Positions 17,572 to 27,550 are shown, counted from the stretch's first letter. The stretch is 64,000 nt of DNA from Mesorhizobium sp. CA8 (GCF_020164955.1 NZ_JAIUHG010000016.1:1-64000), one strand, 5' to 3'. The notes: generated from the letters alone by a model not told the origin. Program-made: numbers and translations.

Positions 17572-20458
17572 AAGCCTGGGTCAGCGGATACTGCTCCCTC
17601 AGCGTCTTCAGCACCTGGTCGCCGGGCATCGGCGCGCCGAACATGAAGCTCTGGACATATTCGCAGCCCATCTGGCGCAGCTCCAGCGCATCGCTTTCAT
17701 CCGAAATGCCTTCCGCCACGACCGAAAGCCCGAGCTCATGCGCCATATTGACCATGGATTTGAGCAGCACGGCGCGCTTCGGCGTGGAGTCGTCGACGAA
17801 ACTCTTGTCGATCTTGATCGTGTCGAAGGGGAAGCGCGTCAGATAGGAGAGCGAGGAATAGCCGGTGCCGAAATCGTCGAGCGACAGCCCGATGCCAAGC
17901 TGCTTCAGCTTGGTCAGCACATGCGCGGTCTGCTCGGGATTGTCCATCACCAGGGATTCGGTGAGCTCCAGCCGGAAGCAGCGCGGCTTCAGATTCGCGC
18001 GCGCGATGACGGAGCGCACGTCGCTGACCAGGTCGCGGCGGATGAGCTGGCGGCTGGAGAGGTTGACCGAGACCGACAGCGGCGCGTCGCCGATCTGCTT
18101 TTGCCAACCCGCCAGGTCCTCGGCCGCCTGCTGCATGGCGAACAGGCCGAGCTGCACGATCAGCCCGCAATTCTCGGCGACCGGGATGAAGTCCCCCGGC
18201 GGGATCATGCCGCGGCGCGGATGGTCCCATCTCAGCAGCGCCTCGAAGCCGGCGACGCTGCCGTCCTCCAGCCGCACGATCGGCTGGTAGGCTAGCGTGA
18301 ACTCGCGCCGCTCGATGGCTCGGCGAAGGTCGGATTCGAACTGCAGCCGGTCGGTGCCGACGGTGCGGAAGGCGGGCCGGAACGGCTCGATCCGGTCGCC
18401 TCCGAAGCGCTTAGCTTGGTGCATGGCAAGCTCGGCGTCCTTGACCATGTCCTCGGCGGAAGTCTGCGCCGTCGTCCAGGTGATCAGGCCGATCGAGGCG
18501 GTCAGCACGATCTCGCGCTTGGCGAAGGTGATCGGATTGTTGATCGCATGCTTGATGGCGTCGGCGATTGCCGCGATGCGGGCCGGGTCCTGCTCCGAAA
18601 GCAGCATCAGCGCGAACTGGTCGCCGGCAAAGCGCGACAGCGAATCCTTCGGCTTGAGCAGCCGGTGCAGCCGGCGCGCAACAGTGAGCAGAATGGTGTC
18701 GCCGGCGGAAATGCCCAGACCGTCATTGACCTGCTTGAAGCGATCGATATCGATGATGAAGACCGTCGGGCGCACCTTCTCCTCGGTGCGGGCGATCGAG
18801 ATGATCGCCTCCAGCCGGTTCATGAACAATTCGCGGTTCGGCAGGCCGGTCAAATTGTCGTGCACGGCATCGTGCAGCAGCCTTTCCTCGGACTTCTTCT
18901 GTTCGGTAACGTCGACCATGGTGCCGACGCAGCGGATCACCTCGCCGTCGGAGCCGATAACCGGGCGGGCGCGCAGCGAGAACCAATGGTAGTGGCCGTC
19001 GGCGCCGCGCAGGCGGAAATTCTGCGCCACCTTGCCGCGGCGATGCTCCAGCACCACGTCGAGCGTGGTGCGGAACGTGTCGCGGTCGTCGGCATGCAGC
19101 ACCGGCAGCCAGTTGCGGGCAGCACCCCCAAGGCTGTTCGGCGCAAGGCCGAGCTGCAGGCTGATGTCCGGCTTGGTCACCACGCGGTCGCGCAGCACGT
19201 CCCAGTCCCAGACGATGTCGCCCGAGCCCGCCACGGCCAGTGCCTGCCGCTCGAGGTCGGAGAACAGGCCCTGGTGCAGCGCGCCGCCGGCAAAGGCGTG
19301 CTGCATGACCGTGAAGCCGATCAAGAGGATGATCAGGATCAGCCCGCCGCCCAGCGCCGGCTGGGCGATGTCGTTGTCCAGCATGCCCGTGATCGCCATC
19401 CACGACCCGCATAGCCATAGGAGCACCATCACCCAGCTCGGCACCAGCATGATGGCGCGGTCATAGCCGCGAATGCCAAGGAAGATGATGAGGCCGAGAC
19501 CGGTGAGCGCGGTGGCGGCAAAGGAGAGGCGGGCGATGCCGGCGGCGACCGCCGGATCGACGATGGCGACGCCGGCGATCAGAAGCAGACCCAGGATCCA
19601 GACCAGCGCGCCATAGCTGAAATGGCCGTGCCACCGGTTGAGGTTGAGATAGGCGAACAGGAACACCACGAAGGTTGCGGCTAGAGCCACCTCCGTGCCG
19701 GCCCGCCATATCTGCTCGTTGCCGGGCGATATCTCGATGATCTTGTTGAGGAAGCCGAAGTCGACGCAGATATAGGCCAGCACCGCCCAGGCGAGCGCCG
19801 CGGTGGCCGGGAACATCGAGGTTCCCTTGACCACGAACAGGATGGTCAGGAACAGCGCCAGAAGGCCTGAAATGCCGATGACGATGCCGCGGAACAGCGT
19901 GTAGGAATTGACCGAGTCCTTGTAGGAATCCGGCTCCCAGAGATAGACCTGCGGCAGCTTTGGCGAGGCGAGCTCGGCGATGAACGTCACCACCGTTCCG
20001 GGGTTCAGCGTCACCCGGAACACGTCGGCGTCAGGGCTTGTCTGGCGGTCGAGCGCGAAGCCTTCGCTGGGCGTGATCGCGGCGATGCGCGTCGAGCCGA
20101 GGTCGGGCCAGAAGAGACCGGAATTCACCAGGCGGAAATGCGGCGCGACGATCAGCCGGTCGAGCTGCTGGTCGGTGGAGTTGGCGAGCGCGAAGACGGC
20201 CCAGTCGCCGCTCGAGCGCGCGTCATTGGCCTCCACCTCGATGCGCCGCACGATGCCGTCGGGCCCGGGCGCGGTCGAGACCTGGAAATTCTCGCCCTGG
20301 TTCCGGTAGATCTCCACCGCGCCGGAGAGGTCCAGCGCCTTGTCGTCGCGCGCGATCTTGATCGGCTCGACGGCGAAGGCCGGCATGGCCGAAAAAAGCG
20401 TGACGACGACCGTCATGATGAGGGCGAACAGCGACGCTAATCGCGGAGAATTCGTCAC
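17570..20458 (-). CDS. 7TM-PAS-GGDEF-EAL protein with degenerate GGDEF
   Basis: 962 residues. A signal peptide (1-29) precedes a periplasmic sensory domain (30-180), about seven membrane helices (190-395), a PAS/PAC region (405-520), a GGDEF domain (530-695) and an EAL domain (705-955). The GGDEF signature is changed to AGDQF (611-615), which should abolish cyclic-di-GMP synthesis. The EAL part keeps its key residues: E739-A-L, ELTES 831-835, DDFGTGYSS 861-869 and KIDKSF. It is therefore probably a membrane-bound phosphodiesterase, perhaps with the GGDEF acting as a GTP sensor. Last gene of the thrC operon, two bases after the GNAT gene. Confidence 0.92.
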   Translation of the reverse strand: MTNSPRLASLFALIMTVVVTLFSAMPAFAVEPIKIARDDKALDLSGAVEIYRNQGENFQVSTAPGPDGIVRRIEVEANDARSSGDWAVFALANSTDQQLDRLIVAPHFRLVNSGLFWPDLGSTRIAAITPSEGFALDRQTSPDADVFRVTLNPGTVVTFIAELASPKLPQVYLWEPDSYKDSVNSYTLFRGIVIGISGLLALFLTILFVVKGTSMFPATAALAWAVLAYICVDFGFLNKIIEISPGNEQIWRAGTEVALAATFVVFLFAYLNLNRWHGHFSYGALVWILGLLLIAGVAIVDPAVAAGIARLSFAATALTGLGLIIFLGIRGYDRAIMLVPSWVMVLLWLCGSWMAITGMLDNDIAQPALGGGLILIILLIGFTVMQHAFAGGALHQGLFSDLERQALAVAGSGDIVWDWDVLRDRVVTKPDISLQLGLAPNSLGGAARNWLPVLHADDRDTFRTTLDVVLEHRRGKVAQNFRLRGADGHYHWFSLRARPVIGSDGEVIRCVGTMVDVTEQKKSEERLLHDAVHDNLTGLPNRELFMNRLEAIISIARTEEKVRPTVFIIDIDRFKQVNDGLGISAGDTILLTVARRLHRLLKPKDSLSRFAGDQFALMLLSEQDPARIAAIADAIKHAINNPITFAKREIVLTASIGLITWTTAQTSAEDMVKDAELAMHQAKRFGGDRIEPFRPAFRTVGTDRLQFESDLRRAIERREFTLAYQPIVRLEDGSVAGFEALLRWDHPRRGMIPPGDFIPVAENCGLIVQLGLFAMQQAAEDLAGWQKQIGDAPLSVSVNLSSRQLIRRDLVSDVRSVIARANLKPRCFRLELTESLVMDNPEQTAHVLTKLKQLGIGLSLDDFGTGYSSLSYLTRFPFDTIKIDKSFVDDSTPKRAVLLKSMVNMAHELGLSVVAEGISDESDALELRQMGCEYVQSFMFGAPMPGDQVLKTLREQYPLTQA

Positions 20459-20460
20459 AA

Positions 20461-21057
20461 TCAGCCCTTCGTTCCTTCGCCCGGGGGATCGTCCGCGATT
20501 CGGGCGTAGAGGTAGTGATCCTGCCAGATGCCATTGATCCTGAGATAGGATCGCAGAAGTCCTTCGCGCCGGAATCCGGCTTTTTCAAGCACGCGGATCG
20601 ACCGGGCGTTTTCGGGAATACAGGCAGCTTCGATCCGGTGCAACCTGAGCGTATCGAAGGCGAAGCGCGACACCAGCTTGACCGCCTCAGTCATCAGGCC
20701 GCGGCCGCCGAAGCGTTCGCCGATCCAGTAGCCGATATGGCCGCTCTGCGCGACGCCGTGGCGGATGTTGCCGAGCGTGATGCCGCCGGCAAGCTTGCCG
20801 CTCGATTTTTCGAAGATGAAGAAGGCGATGGCCGTGCCTTGCGCGTAGTCCTCGCGGTAGCGGCTGATGCGCAGCCGCCAGGCAGTGCGGTCAAGCTCAT
20901 CCGGCTGCCAGCGCGGCTCCCAAGGTTCGAGGAAAGCACGGCTTTCGCCCCGCACCGCCGACCATTCGCGGTAGTCGTTGGTCAGGGGCACGCGCAGCGT
21001 GACCTTGTCGCCCTTCAGTGCCGGCAGGTCGCGGCGAAAGAAAGGAAGCGCGAACAC
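20461..21057 (-). CDS. GNAT acetyltransferase, RimJ/RimL type
   Basis: 198 residues, GTG start. The GNAT fold shows LAGGITLGNIRHG, the acetyl-CoA loop region IGYWIGERFGGRGLMTEAV, and LRLHRIEAACIPENARSIRVLEKAGFRREG, which is typical of ribosomal-protein-alanine acetyltransferases (RimJ/RimL). The true substrate is not predictable. No strong ribosome-binding site precedes the GTG. It sits 15 bp after the M16 peptidase gene and two bases before the GGDEF-EAL gene. Confidence 0.88.
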   Translation of the reverse strand: MFALPFFRRDLPALKGDKVTLRVPLTNDYREWSAVRGESRAFLEPWEPRWQPDELDRTAWRLRISRYREDYAQGTAIAFFIFEKSSGKLAGGITLGNIRHGVAQSGHIGYWIGERFGGRGLMTEAVKLVSRFAFDTLRLHRIEAACIPENARSIRVLEKAGFRREGLLRSYLRINGIWQDHYLYARIADDPPGEGTKG

Positions 21058-21072
21058 GGTTTTGGTCGAAGA

Positions 21073-22365
21073 TCAGACGGCGAGCCGGCGGGCCGTCGTC
21101 TGCGGGCCCGCAAGCGATTCGAGGATCGCCTCGTAGGGCGCAAGCGTGCCCACAGGGCCGACCGCGGTGAGCGTCGGCTTGGTCGAAAACAGCCGCGAGG
21201 AGAGGTCGGTCAGCCGCTCGATGGTCAGCGCCGAAAGCCGCTCCATCAATTCCTCCTTGGCGATCGGTCGCCCGAACAGAAGCAGCTGCCTGGCGATCTG
21301 CGAGGCGCGGCTGGCCGGGCTCTCGGCCGACATGATGAGGCCGGCGCGATATTGCGCGCGCGCCCGGTCGAGCTCGTCCTGCTGGATGCTCTCGCCAGCC
21401 TTCTGCAATTCGTCGATGATCACCGGCACCAGCTTGGCGATGTCGCTCTGCCCGGTCGCGGCATGCACGCCGAAGATGCCGGTGTCGGAAAATCCCCAAT
21501 GGAAGGCATAGACCGAATAGCAGAGGCCGCGCTTCTCGCGCACCTCCTGGAACAGCCTCGACGACATGCCGCCGCCCAGGATCATCGACAGCACCTGCGA
21601 GGCGTAGAAATCGCGCACATGATAGGCGCGGCCCTCGAAGCCCAGCACGATCTGCGCATCCATCAGGTCGCGGTCCTCGCGGAAGTCGCCGCCGACATAT
21701 TGCGCATATTGCGGGATATTGCCCGCCGCCTTGGAACGAAAGCCGCCGAGCTGTTTTTCGACCTCGCGCACGAAATTGTCATGCTTGACGTCGCCGGCGG
21801 CCACGATGACCATCCGCTCTGCGTCATATTGCCGTTCGATGAAGTTGTGCAGCTGCTTGGAGGTGAAGGATTTGACCGTCTCCGGCGTGCCCAGGATCGA
21901 GCGGCCGATGGTCTGATGGCGGAAGGCCGTTTCGGTGAAGCGGTCGAAGACGATGTCGTCGGGCGTGTCGTGCGCGGCGCCGATCTCCTGCAGGATCACA
22001 TGCTGCTCGCGCTCGAGCTCGTCGGGATCGAATTCGGACTCCTGCAGGATATCGGCCAGGATATCGACCGCGAGCGGCACGTCGTCGGAAAGCACCCTGG
22101 CGTAATATGAGGTCGTCTCGACGCTGGTGGCGGCGTTGATCTCGCCGCCGACATTCTCGATTTCCGAGGCGATCTCGAAGGCGCTGCGGCGCTTGGTGCC
22201 CTTGAACGCCATGTGCTCGAGCAGATGGGCCATGCCATGCTCGTCGTCCCGCTCATTGCGGGCGCCTGACTTGACCCAGGCCCCTAGGGCAACCGATTCG
22301 ATGCTTGGAAGGGTTTCGGTGGCGACTGTCAGGCCGTTCGACAGACGGCTTACCTCAACACCCAT
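21073..22365 (-). CDS. M16 zinc peptidase (mitochondrial processing peptidase-like)
   Basis: 430 residues. The inverted zinc motif HLLEH lies in EHGMAHLLEHMAFKGTKRR and the distal Glu in ELEREQHVILQEIGAAHDTPDD, so it is a catalytic M16 subunit. Rickettsial and rhizobial members are the closest bacterial relatives of mitochondrial processing peptidase beta. No signal peptide is seen, suggesting a cytoplasmic role. The ATG at 22365 has AAGGAG ten bases upstream; a longer frame would overlap thrC. It follows thrC by 14 bp. Confidence 0.93.
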   Translation of the reverse strand: MGVEVSRLSNGLTVATETLPSIESVALGAWVKSGARNERDDEHGMAHLLEHMAFKGTKRRSAFEIASEIENVGGEINAATSVETTSYYARVLSDDVPLAVDILADILQESEFDPDELEREQHVILQEIGAAHDTPDDIVFDRFTETAFRHQTIGRSILGTPETVKSFTSKQLHNFIERQYDAERMVIVAAGDVKHDNFVREVEKQLGGFRSKAAGNIPQYAQYVGGDFREDRDLMDAQIVLGFEGRAYHVRDFYASQVLSMILGGGMSSRLFQEVREKRGLCYSVYAFHWGFSDTGIFGVHAATGQSDIAKLVPVIIDELQKAGESIQQDELDRARAQYRAGLIMSAESPASRASQIARQLLLFGRPIAKEELMERLSALTIERLTDLSSRLFSTKPTLTAVGPVGTLAPYEAILESLAGPQTTARRLAV

Positions 22366-22379
22366 ATGGCAAGTACTCC

Positions 22380-23777
22380 TTAACGCGCCGCCCGCGAGTG
22401 GCGGCTCACGTAATCTTCCATCATTTTCAAGTCGGATGGAAGTATCGTGTATTTTTCGTCGGCTGTCATCAAGCCGCCTAGCCATGCGGGCAGGACAGGG
22501 GCGATGCCGCTCGCGGCCTCCACCGCTGCCGGGAATTTCGCCGGATGGGCGGTGCCGAGCACCACCATGGGCACCGGACCGGAGGCATGGGCGGCCGCGA
22601 CATGGACGGCGGCGGCCGTGTGCGGATCGAGCAGGTAGTTGCTGTTCTCCAGCGTCGTGCGGATGGTGGCGGCGACCTCGTCGACAGTAGCGCGGCCGGC
22701 GTCGAACTCGGCGCGGATGCGCTTGAGCTCGCCTCCCTCGATGGTGAAGGAGCCCGATTGCTTCAGCCCGTTCATGTAGCGCCTGACCGTCTCGGCGTCG
22801 CGGCCGGCCGCCTCGAACAGCAGGCGCTCGAAATTCGACGATACCTGGATATCCATCGACGGCGAGGTCGTGGCGACCACGCCCTTGGTGCGGTATTCGC
22901 CGCTCGCCAGCGTGCGCGCCAGGATGTCGTTGTCGTTGGTGGCGATGATCAGCCGCTCGATCGGCAGCCCCATGCGCTTGGCGGCGTAGCCGGCGAAGAT
23001 ATCGCCGAAATTGCCGGTCGGCACAGTGAAGGAGACCGGCCGGTCGGGCGCGCCGAGCGACAGGGCCGATGAGAAATAATAGACGATCTGGGCCATGATG
23101 CGGGCCCAGTTGATCGAATTGACGCCCGAAAGCGACACCCGGTCGCGAAAGCCGTGGTCGTTGAACATGTCCTTCACCAGGCCCTGGCAGTCGTCGAAAT
23201 TGCCCTCGACCGACAGCGCGTGGACGTTGGCGGCGCTCGACGTCGTCATCTGGCGCTGCTGCACCGGTGAGACCTTGCCGTGCGGGAAGAGAATGAAGAT
23301 GTCGGTGCGGTCGCGGCCGGCGAAGGCGTCGATCGCGGCACCGCCCGTGTCGCCCGAGGTCGCGCCGACGATGGTGGCGCGCTGGCCGCGTTCGGCAAGC
23401 ACATGGTCCATCAGCCGCGCCAGCAACTGCATGGCCACATCCTTGAAGGCCAGCGTCGGCCCGTGGAAGAGCTCGAGGATGAAGGTGTTTTTCCCGGTCT
23501 GCACCAGCGGGCAGACGGCCTCATGCCGGAAAGTCGCATAGGCTTCTCGCACCAGCCGCTCGAAGACCGGCGCCGCGATCTCGCCGCCGAGGAACGGCGT
23601 CAAGACGCGGATGGCAAGGTCCGGATAGGCAAGCCCGCGCATGGCGCGGATGTCGGCGGCCGAAAACTGCGGCCATTCGCGCGGCACGTAAAGCCCGCCG
23701 TCGCGCGCGAGGCCAGCCAGCACCGCGTCCGAAAATCCAAGCGCGGGCGCATCCCCGCGGGTACTCACATATTGCAT
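22380..23777 (-). CDS. thrC: Threonine synthase
   Basis: PLP enzyme converting O-phosphohomoserine to threonine, 465 residues, the longer class typical of Proteobacteria and fungi. The PLP Lys is in HGPTLAFKDVAMQ, with IVGATSGDTGGAAIDAF and VPTGNFGDIFAGYAAKRMG as phosphate and cofactor loops. N-terminal YVSTRGDAPALGFSDAVLAGLARDGGLYVP is characteristic. The ATG at 23777 is family-consistent; the frame extends upstream into the divergent lipoprotein gene. First gene of a four-gene minus-strand run. Confidence 0.96.
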   Translation of the reverse strand: MQYVSTRGDAPALGFSDAVLAGLARDGGLYVPREWPQFSAADIRAMRGLAYPDLAIRVLTPFLGGEIAAPVFERLVREAYATFRHEAVCPLVQTGKNTFILELFHGPTLAFKDVAMQLLARLMDHVLAERGQRATIVGATSGDTGGAAIDAFAGRDRTDIFILFPHGKVSPVQQRQMTTSSAANVHALSVEGNFDDCQGLVKDMFNDHGFRDRVSLSGVNSINWARIMAQIVYYFSSALSLGAPDRPVSFTVPTGNFGDIFAGYAAKRMGLPIERLIIATNDNDILARTLASGEYRTKGVVATTSPSMDIQVSSNFERLLFEAAGRDAETVRRYMNGLKQSGSFTIEGGELKRIRAEFDAGRATVDEVAATIRTTLENSNYLLDPHTAAAVHVAAAHASGPVPMVVLGTAHPAKFPAAVEAASGIAPVLPAWLGGLMTADEKYTILPSDLKMMEDYVSRHSRAAR

Positions 23778-23904
23778 CGTCAAAGGCCCATTGCTGCCGG
23801 TCGCGTCATCCACGGCAATTGCTAATTTTCCGAGCCGGCTCAGTCGCATTTTTGCCGCGCGGTTGCTATACGTCACCGGCTTTGTGAGAGGGAAGTGCAG
23901 TTTC

Positions 23905-24648
23905 ATGGCGTTTTATTCGGTCAACCGTCGATTTGTCGCGGGTCTGGCGCTTACCGGCTTTATGCTTGCCGCCGCCGGCTGCCAATCGGGCGACAGTGGC
24001 ATTCTTAACTTTGGTTTGACCAAGAAGGATCCGACCGCGCCGCCGCCGCCGCAGGATCCCAAGATACTCGCCAGCCAGTTGCGCGCCTATTGCCCGAAAG
24101 TGTCGCTGCGCGACGGCACCGCCTATTTCAACACCTATGCCAAGGGTGCAACGGCGAAGCCCAAGAAAAAGAAGCTTGACCCCGCGGCGCAAGCCGAGGC
24201 CGAGGCAGCAGCCGCGGCCGCCCAGACCGGCCCCAACGGCCAGCCCGTCGATCCCGCTCACGATCCGTCCAAGATCATCTACCAGGCCTCGATCACCGAT
24301 GTGACGCGCGATTGCACCCATGCCAATGGTCAGATGTCGATGAAGATAGCCGTCGCCGGCAAGGTCGTGCCGGGGCCGATGTTCGCGCCCGGCACCATCA
24401 CCATGCCGATCCGCATCGCGGTTCAGCACGGCGACGAGGTGCTTTATTCGCAGCTGCATCCCTACCAGGTGCAGGTTACCGACCCGTCGGCCGCTACCCA
24501 GTTCGTCTTCGTCGACAACAACGTCGTGGTGCCGGAGCCGACCGCACGCGACTACCAGGCCTATGCCGGCTATGACGAGAATACGCCGGCCGCCTCGGCG
24601 GATAAGTCGAAAGGCAAGCGGAAGAAGCGCGCTCCGGCGACGAACTGA
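23905..24648 (+). CDS. Lipoprotein of unknown function
   Basis: 247 residues. A basic N-terminus (VNRRFVAG) and hydrophobic core end in the lipobox LAAAGC with Cys26, so a lipid-anchored envelope protein. It has a Lys/Ala-rich low-complexity stretch (PKKKKLDPAAQAEAEAAAA) in the middle, and a folded-looking C-terminal half (IIYQASITDVTRDCTHANGQ, KIAVAGKVVPGPM, TMPIRIAVQHGDEVLYS). The tail is strongly basic (KGKRKKRAP). Similar lipoproteins are conserved next to thrC in rhizobia but no function is known. Divergent from thrC. Confidence 0.8.
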   Translation: MAFYSVNRRFVAGLALTGFMLAAAGCQSGDSGILNFGLTKKDPTAPPPPQDPKILASQLRAYCPKVSLRDGTAYFNTYAKGATAKPKKKKLDPAAQAEAEAAAAAAQTGPNGQPVDPAHDPSKIIYQASITDVTRDCTHANGQMSMKIAVAGKVVPGPMFAPGTITMPIRIAVQHGDEVLYSQLHPYQVQVTDPSAATQFVFVDNNVVVPEPTARDYQAYAGYDENTPAASADKSKGKRKKRAPATN

Positions 24649-24705
24649 GCAAGGGCAGGAAACAACGGCGTCTCGCTGGCCAACGAAACACGCGCTGTTC
24701 GTCAT

Positions 24706-26268
24706 CTACTCAGGTAATCCGGCTGCCCGTAGTGCGCTGCCAAGAGCCTGCGCGAGCGCGGGCGCGCAATTCACGCCTGCAAACTGGCGGCTGTAGCGAA
24801 AGCCGGGCTGAAGCTCGATCACGCGGGCGGCAGCCGCCCTCGCTTCGTCCAATCGGCCAAGCTTGGCCAGCGCGGCGGCCAATTGCACATAGGTGATGCT
24901 GTGCGCCGGATTGGCTTGGACGGACTTGTAGGCAGCACGGCAAGCCTCTTCGTAACGGCCGCGCAGCAAATGGCTCATCGCCTGCGCATCAAATGCAGCC
25001 CAGGCCCATGAATCGAACGGGCTCAGCCGCACGCCCTGCTCGCTCCACTCTATCGCGCGCTCCGCTTCACCGCTCCATCCAAGCATGACGCTGCCGAGGA
25101 TGTAGGTCAGCGCCGATGACGGGCTGATGGCAAGCGCAGCTTCCAATGCCGCGAACGCACCGGCGCGATCATGCGCATCCATTCCGATGGAAAAGCCCGC
25201 CCATGTGAGGGCGAGCGCATCATCCTGCCCGTGAACGATGGCCGATCGCGCGTGGCGGATCGAAGACGCACGGTTGATCTCCTGCAGGCCGGCGCGGAGG
25301 AACAGGCAATGATGGCACATCGCGGCATTGCCATGCGCCAGCGCATAGGCCGGTTCGAGCGCGAGCGCACGCTCGAGCAGCACCAGCGCCCTAGTCACCT
25401 GCTCCGGCATGCCTGAATCCACGTCGGGCTGGGCCTGCAGCACGAGATCGTAGGCATCGAGACTGTCGGGGCGCTTGCGCCTGACTCGTTCGATTTCGGC
25501 TTTCCGCACGCTTGGCGCAATCGCTCCTACTGCTGCCAGTGCGATCTCGTCTTGGAGCGCGAAGATGTCTTCGGAGCTGCGATCGTAGCGCTCGGCCCAG
25601 ACATGAGCGCCAGTCGAAGCATCGATCATCTGCGCGGTGACACGCACGCTGCCGCCGGCCTTGCGCACACTGCCTTCGAGGACATAGCGAACGCCAAGCT
25701 CGCGGCCGACCTGCTTCACGTCGACGGCGCGACCCTTGTAGCTGAAGGTCGAGTTTCGCGCGATGACGAACAGCCACTTGATGCGCGCCAGACCTGTGAT
25801 GATGTCGTCGACCATCCCATCGGCAAAATATTCCTGCTGCGGGTCGCCGCTCAAATTCGAGAACGGCAGGACCGCGACGGAGGGCTTCTCAGGCAAGCTC
25901 GGCGCCGACGCGGCGCGGGCGGCGGCCGAGGTATCGGGAACATTGGTGACAAGGGCCGGTCCGACATAGCGATAGCCGCGGCGCGGCAGCGTCTCGATCC
26001 AACTCGCGACATTCGCCGCGTCGGCCAGAGTCCGGCGCAAGGCTGCGATCTGAACCGTCAGATTGTTGTCGGCAACCGCCGATCCGCCCCAGCCGGCCTC
26101 GATCAGCGCGTCCTTCGATACGGGTTGGCCCGCATTCTGGATCAGCAGCCGCAGCAGCGCCACGGCGCGCCGCCCGAGCATGGTTGGCTCGGCCCCGTAA
26201 AAGAGAATGCCCACCTCAGGATCGAGGCGGAACGGGCCGAACTGGTAGGCGTCGCCCCTGGCTGTCAT
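24706..26268 (-). CDS. Winged-helix regulator with TolB-like and TPR regions
   Basis: 520 residues. An OmpR/CadC-type winged helix at about 8-105 ([44 protein letters not shown]) is followed by a TolB-like segment ([23 protein letters not shown] to [12 protein letters not shown], about 128-260) and TPR-like helices to the end. There is no adenylate-cyclase catalytic domain and no membrane helix. This architecture is common in rhizobia, where such proteins are often labelled adenylate cyclase-like. It is divergent from the cupin gene across 109 bp, so that gene and itself are the likely targets. Confidence 0.85.
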   Translation of the reverse strand: MTARGDAYQFGPFRLDPEVGILFYGAEPTMLGRRAVALLRLLIQNAGQPVSKDALIEAGWGGSAVADNNLTVQIAALRRTLADAANVASWIETLPRRGYRYVGPALVTNVPDTSAAARAASAPSLPEKPSVAVLPFSNLSGDPQQEYFADGMVDDIITGLARIKWLFVIARNSTFSYKGRAVDVKQVGRELGVRYVLEGSVRKAGGSVRVTAQMIDASTGAHVWAERYDRSSEDIFALQDEIALAAVGAIAPSVRKAEIERVRRKRPDSLDAYDLVLQAQPDVDSGMPEQVTRALVLLERALALEPAYALAHGNAAMCHHCLFLRAGLQEINRASSIRHARSAIVHGQDDALALTWAGFSIGMDAHDRAGAFAALEAALAISPSSALTYILGSVMLGWSGEAERAIEWSEQGVRLSPFDSWAWAAFDAQAMSHLLRGRYEEACRAAYKSVQANPAHSITYVQLAAALAKLGRLDEARAAAARVIELQPGFRYSRQFAGVNCAPALAQALGSALRAAGLPE

Positions 26269-26377
26269 TCGAGTCTTTTAGCAAATTTTTGGCAACGGAT
26301 TCACGACTTTCCGGTGTGAACGGCCGATGTTGCGCGAACGCTTGCCAGAAACAAGCACCCTGTCAGAGGAGGATCAT

Positions 26378-26839
26378 ATGAGCGCTGATGCCGTCATCCG
26401 CATGCCCGACGAGAAGAAGGGCGTCATGTTGCGTGGCCATCCAATGGCTTTCCTCGTTACCGATGAAAATACCAGGCATACGAGCATGTTCGACTGGACG
26501 ATCCCGCCGGAATTCGCCACCGGGCGGCATGTTCACCGGGTGCAGGAAGAGACCTTTTACCTGCTCGAGGGCGAGTGTGAATGGCATGTCGGCGACAGGA
26601 CGATTCGGGCAACGCCCGGCACCTTTCTGTTCATCCCGCCGGGAATACCGCACAACATCACGAATGTCAGCGAGAAGCCGGCGCGCGTGCTGATGACCGT
26701 CTCTCCGCCCGGTCACGAGCATTATTTCGAAGAGCTTGCCGAACTCACGGCGCAGGGTGCGCCGGATCCGAAAGCGCTCGCCGATCTGCGAAACCGCTAC
26801 GACACCGACCAGCTGTCGACGCTGACGACGCGCTCGTAG
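26378..26839 (+). CDS. Cupin-domain protein
   Basis: 153 residues, a single cupin barrel. Motif 1 is GRHVHRVQEETFYLLEGE and motif 2 is PPGIPHNITNVS, giving two His, Glu and His as plausible metal ligands. Closest in style to quercetin-dioxygenase-like or small sensor cupins; the substrate is unknown. GAGGAGGAT lies just upstream of the ATG. Transcribed away from the winged-helix TPR regulator, which probably controls it. Confidence 0.85.
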   Translation: MSADAVIRMPDEKKGVMLRGHPMAFLVTDENTRHTSMFDWTIPPEFATGRHVHRVQEETFYLLEGECEWHVGDRTIRATPGTFLFIPPGIPHNITNVSEKPARVLMTVSPPGHEHYFEELAELTAQGAPDPKALADLRNRYDTDQLSTLTTRS

Positions 26840-26860
26840 CCGGGTCCTTGGGTTTCTAGA

Positions 26861-27550
26861 CTAGGCGTCTTCCGACCACTCCGACAGTGCCGCGATCGTG
26901 CTCTTGAGCTCCGCCCAGCGCCGGATGACCGTTTCGGCGCCGGCGTCGGTCAGCGCATCGGCGTGGCCCGGATAGCTGTGCCCTGCGCCGGTGAAGCCGA
27001 TGACGCGCATGCCGGCCGCCCTGGCGCCGGCAATGCCATGCACGGAATCTTCGATGACGAAGGTGTTCTTCGGGTTGGCGCCGAGTTTTTCGGCAGCGTA
27101 GAGGAACACGTCCGGCGCCGGCTTGGTCTTCTTGCTGGGGATATCAAGTCCTGAAAAGATACGGCCGGCGAAGAACGGCAGCAGCCGCACCTTCTCCAGC
27201 ATGAATTCGACCCGCTCGGTGCGCGAATTGGAGCAGACGGCGCGTGGCGCGGTTACGGCCGCCACCGCCTCGCGGGCGCCGTCGATGATGCGCACGTCTG
27301 CGCGCAGCTTGCGGTCGACGAGTTCTTCCTCGCGGTCGATCAGCGAGGCCTGGAGCGGAATCCGCGACTTCTCCTCGACCCGCAGCATGATGTCCTTGAA
27401 GGTCAGGCCGGCATAGGTCTCGGCAAGCTCCTCGGCCGAAATCTCGAATCCGGCCGACGTCAGAAGCTCGGCATCGACGCGCGCGGCGATGATTTCGGAA
27501 TCGACGAGCACGCCGTCGCAATCGAAGATGACAAGATCTGGCTGGGGCAT
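26861..27550 (-). CDS. HAD-superfamily phosphatase (beta-phosphoglucomutase-like)
   Basis: 229 residues of HAD subfamily IA. Motif I is FDCDGVLVDSE, motif II is in AVCSNSRTERV, motif III Lys in KKTKPAPDVFLYAAE and motif IV in FVIEDSVHGIAGARAAGM. The cap domain is helical (about 17-90). Related proteins hydrolyse small phosphorylated sugars or 6-phosphogluconate; the substrate cannot be fixed here. Start at 27550 (MPQPDLVIFDCDG) chosen because motif I lies eight residues in. Confidence 0.88.
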   Translation of the reverse strand: MPQPDLVIFDCDGVLVDSEIIAARVDAELLTSAGFEISAEELAETYAGLTFKDIMLRVEEKSRIPLQASLIDREEELVDRKLRADVRIIDGAREAVAAVTAPRAVCSNSRTERVEFMLEKVRLLPFFAGRIFSGLDIPSKKTKPAPDVFLYAAEKLGANPKNTFVIEDSVHGIAGARAAGMRVIGFTGAGHSYPGHADALTDAGAETVIRRWAELKSTIAALSEWSEDA

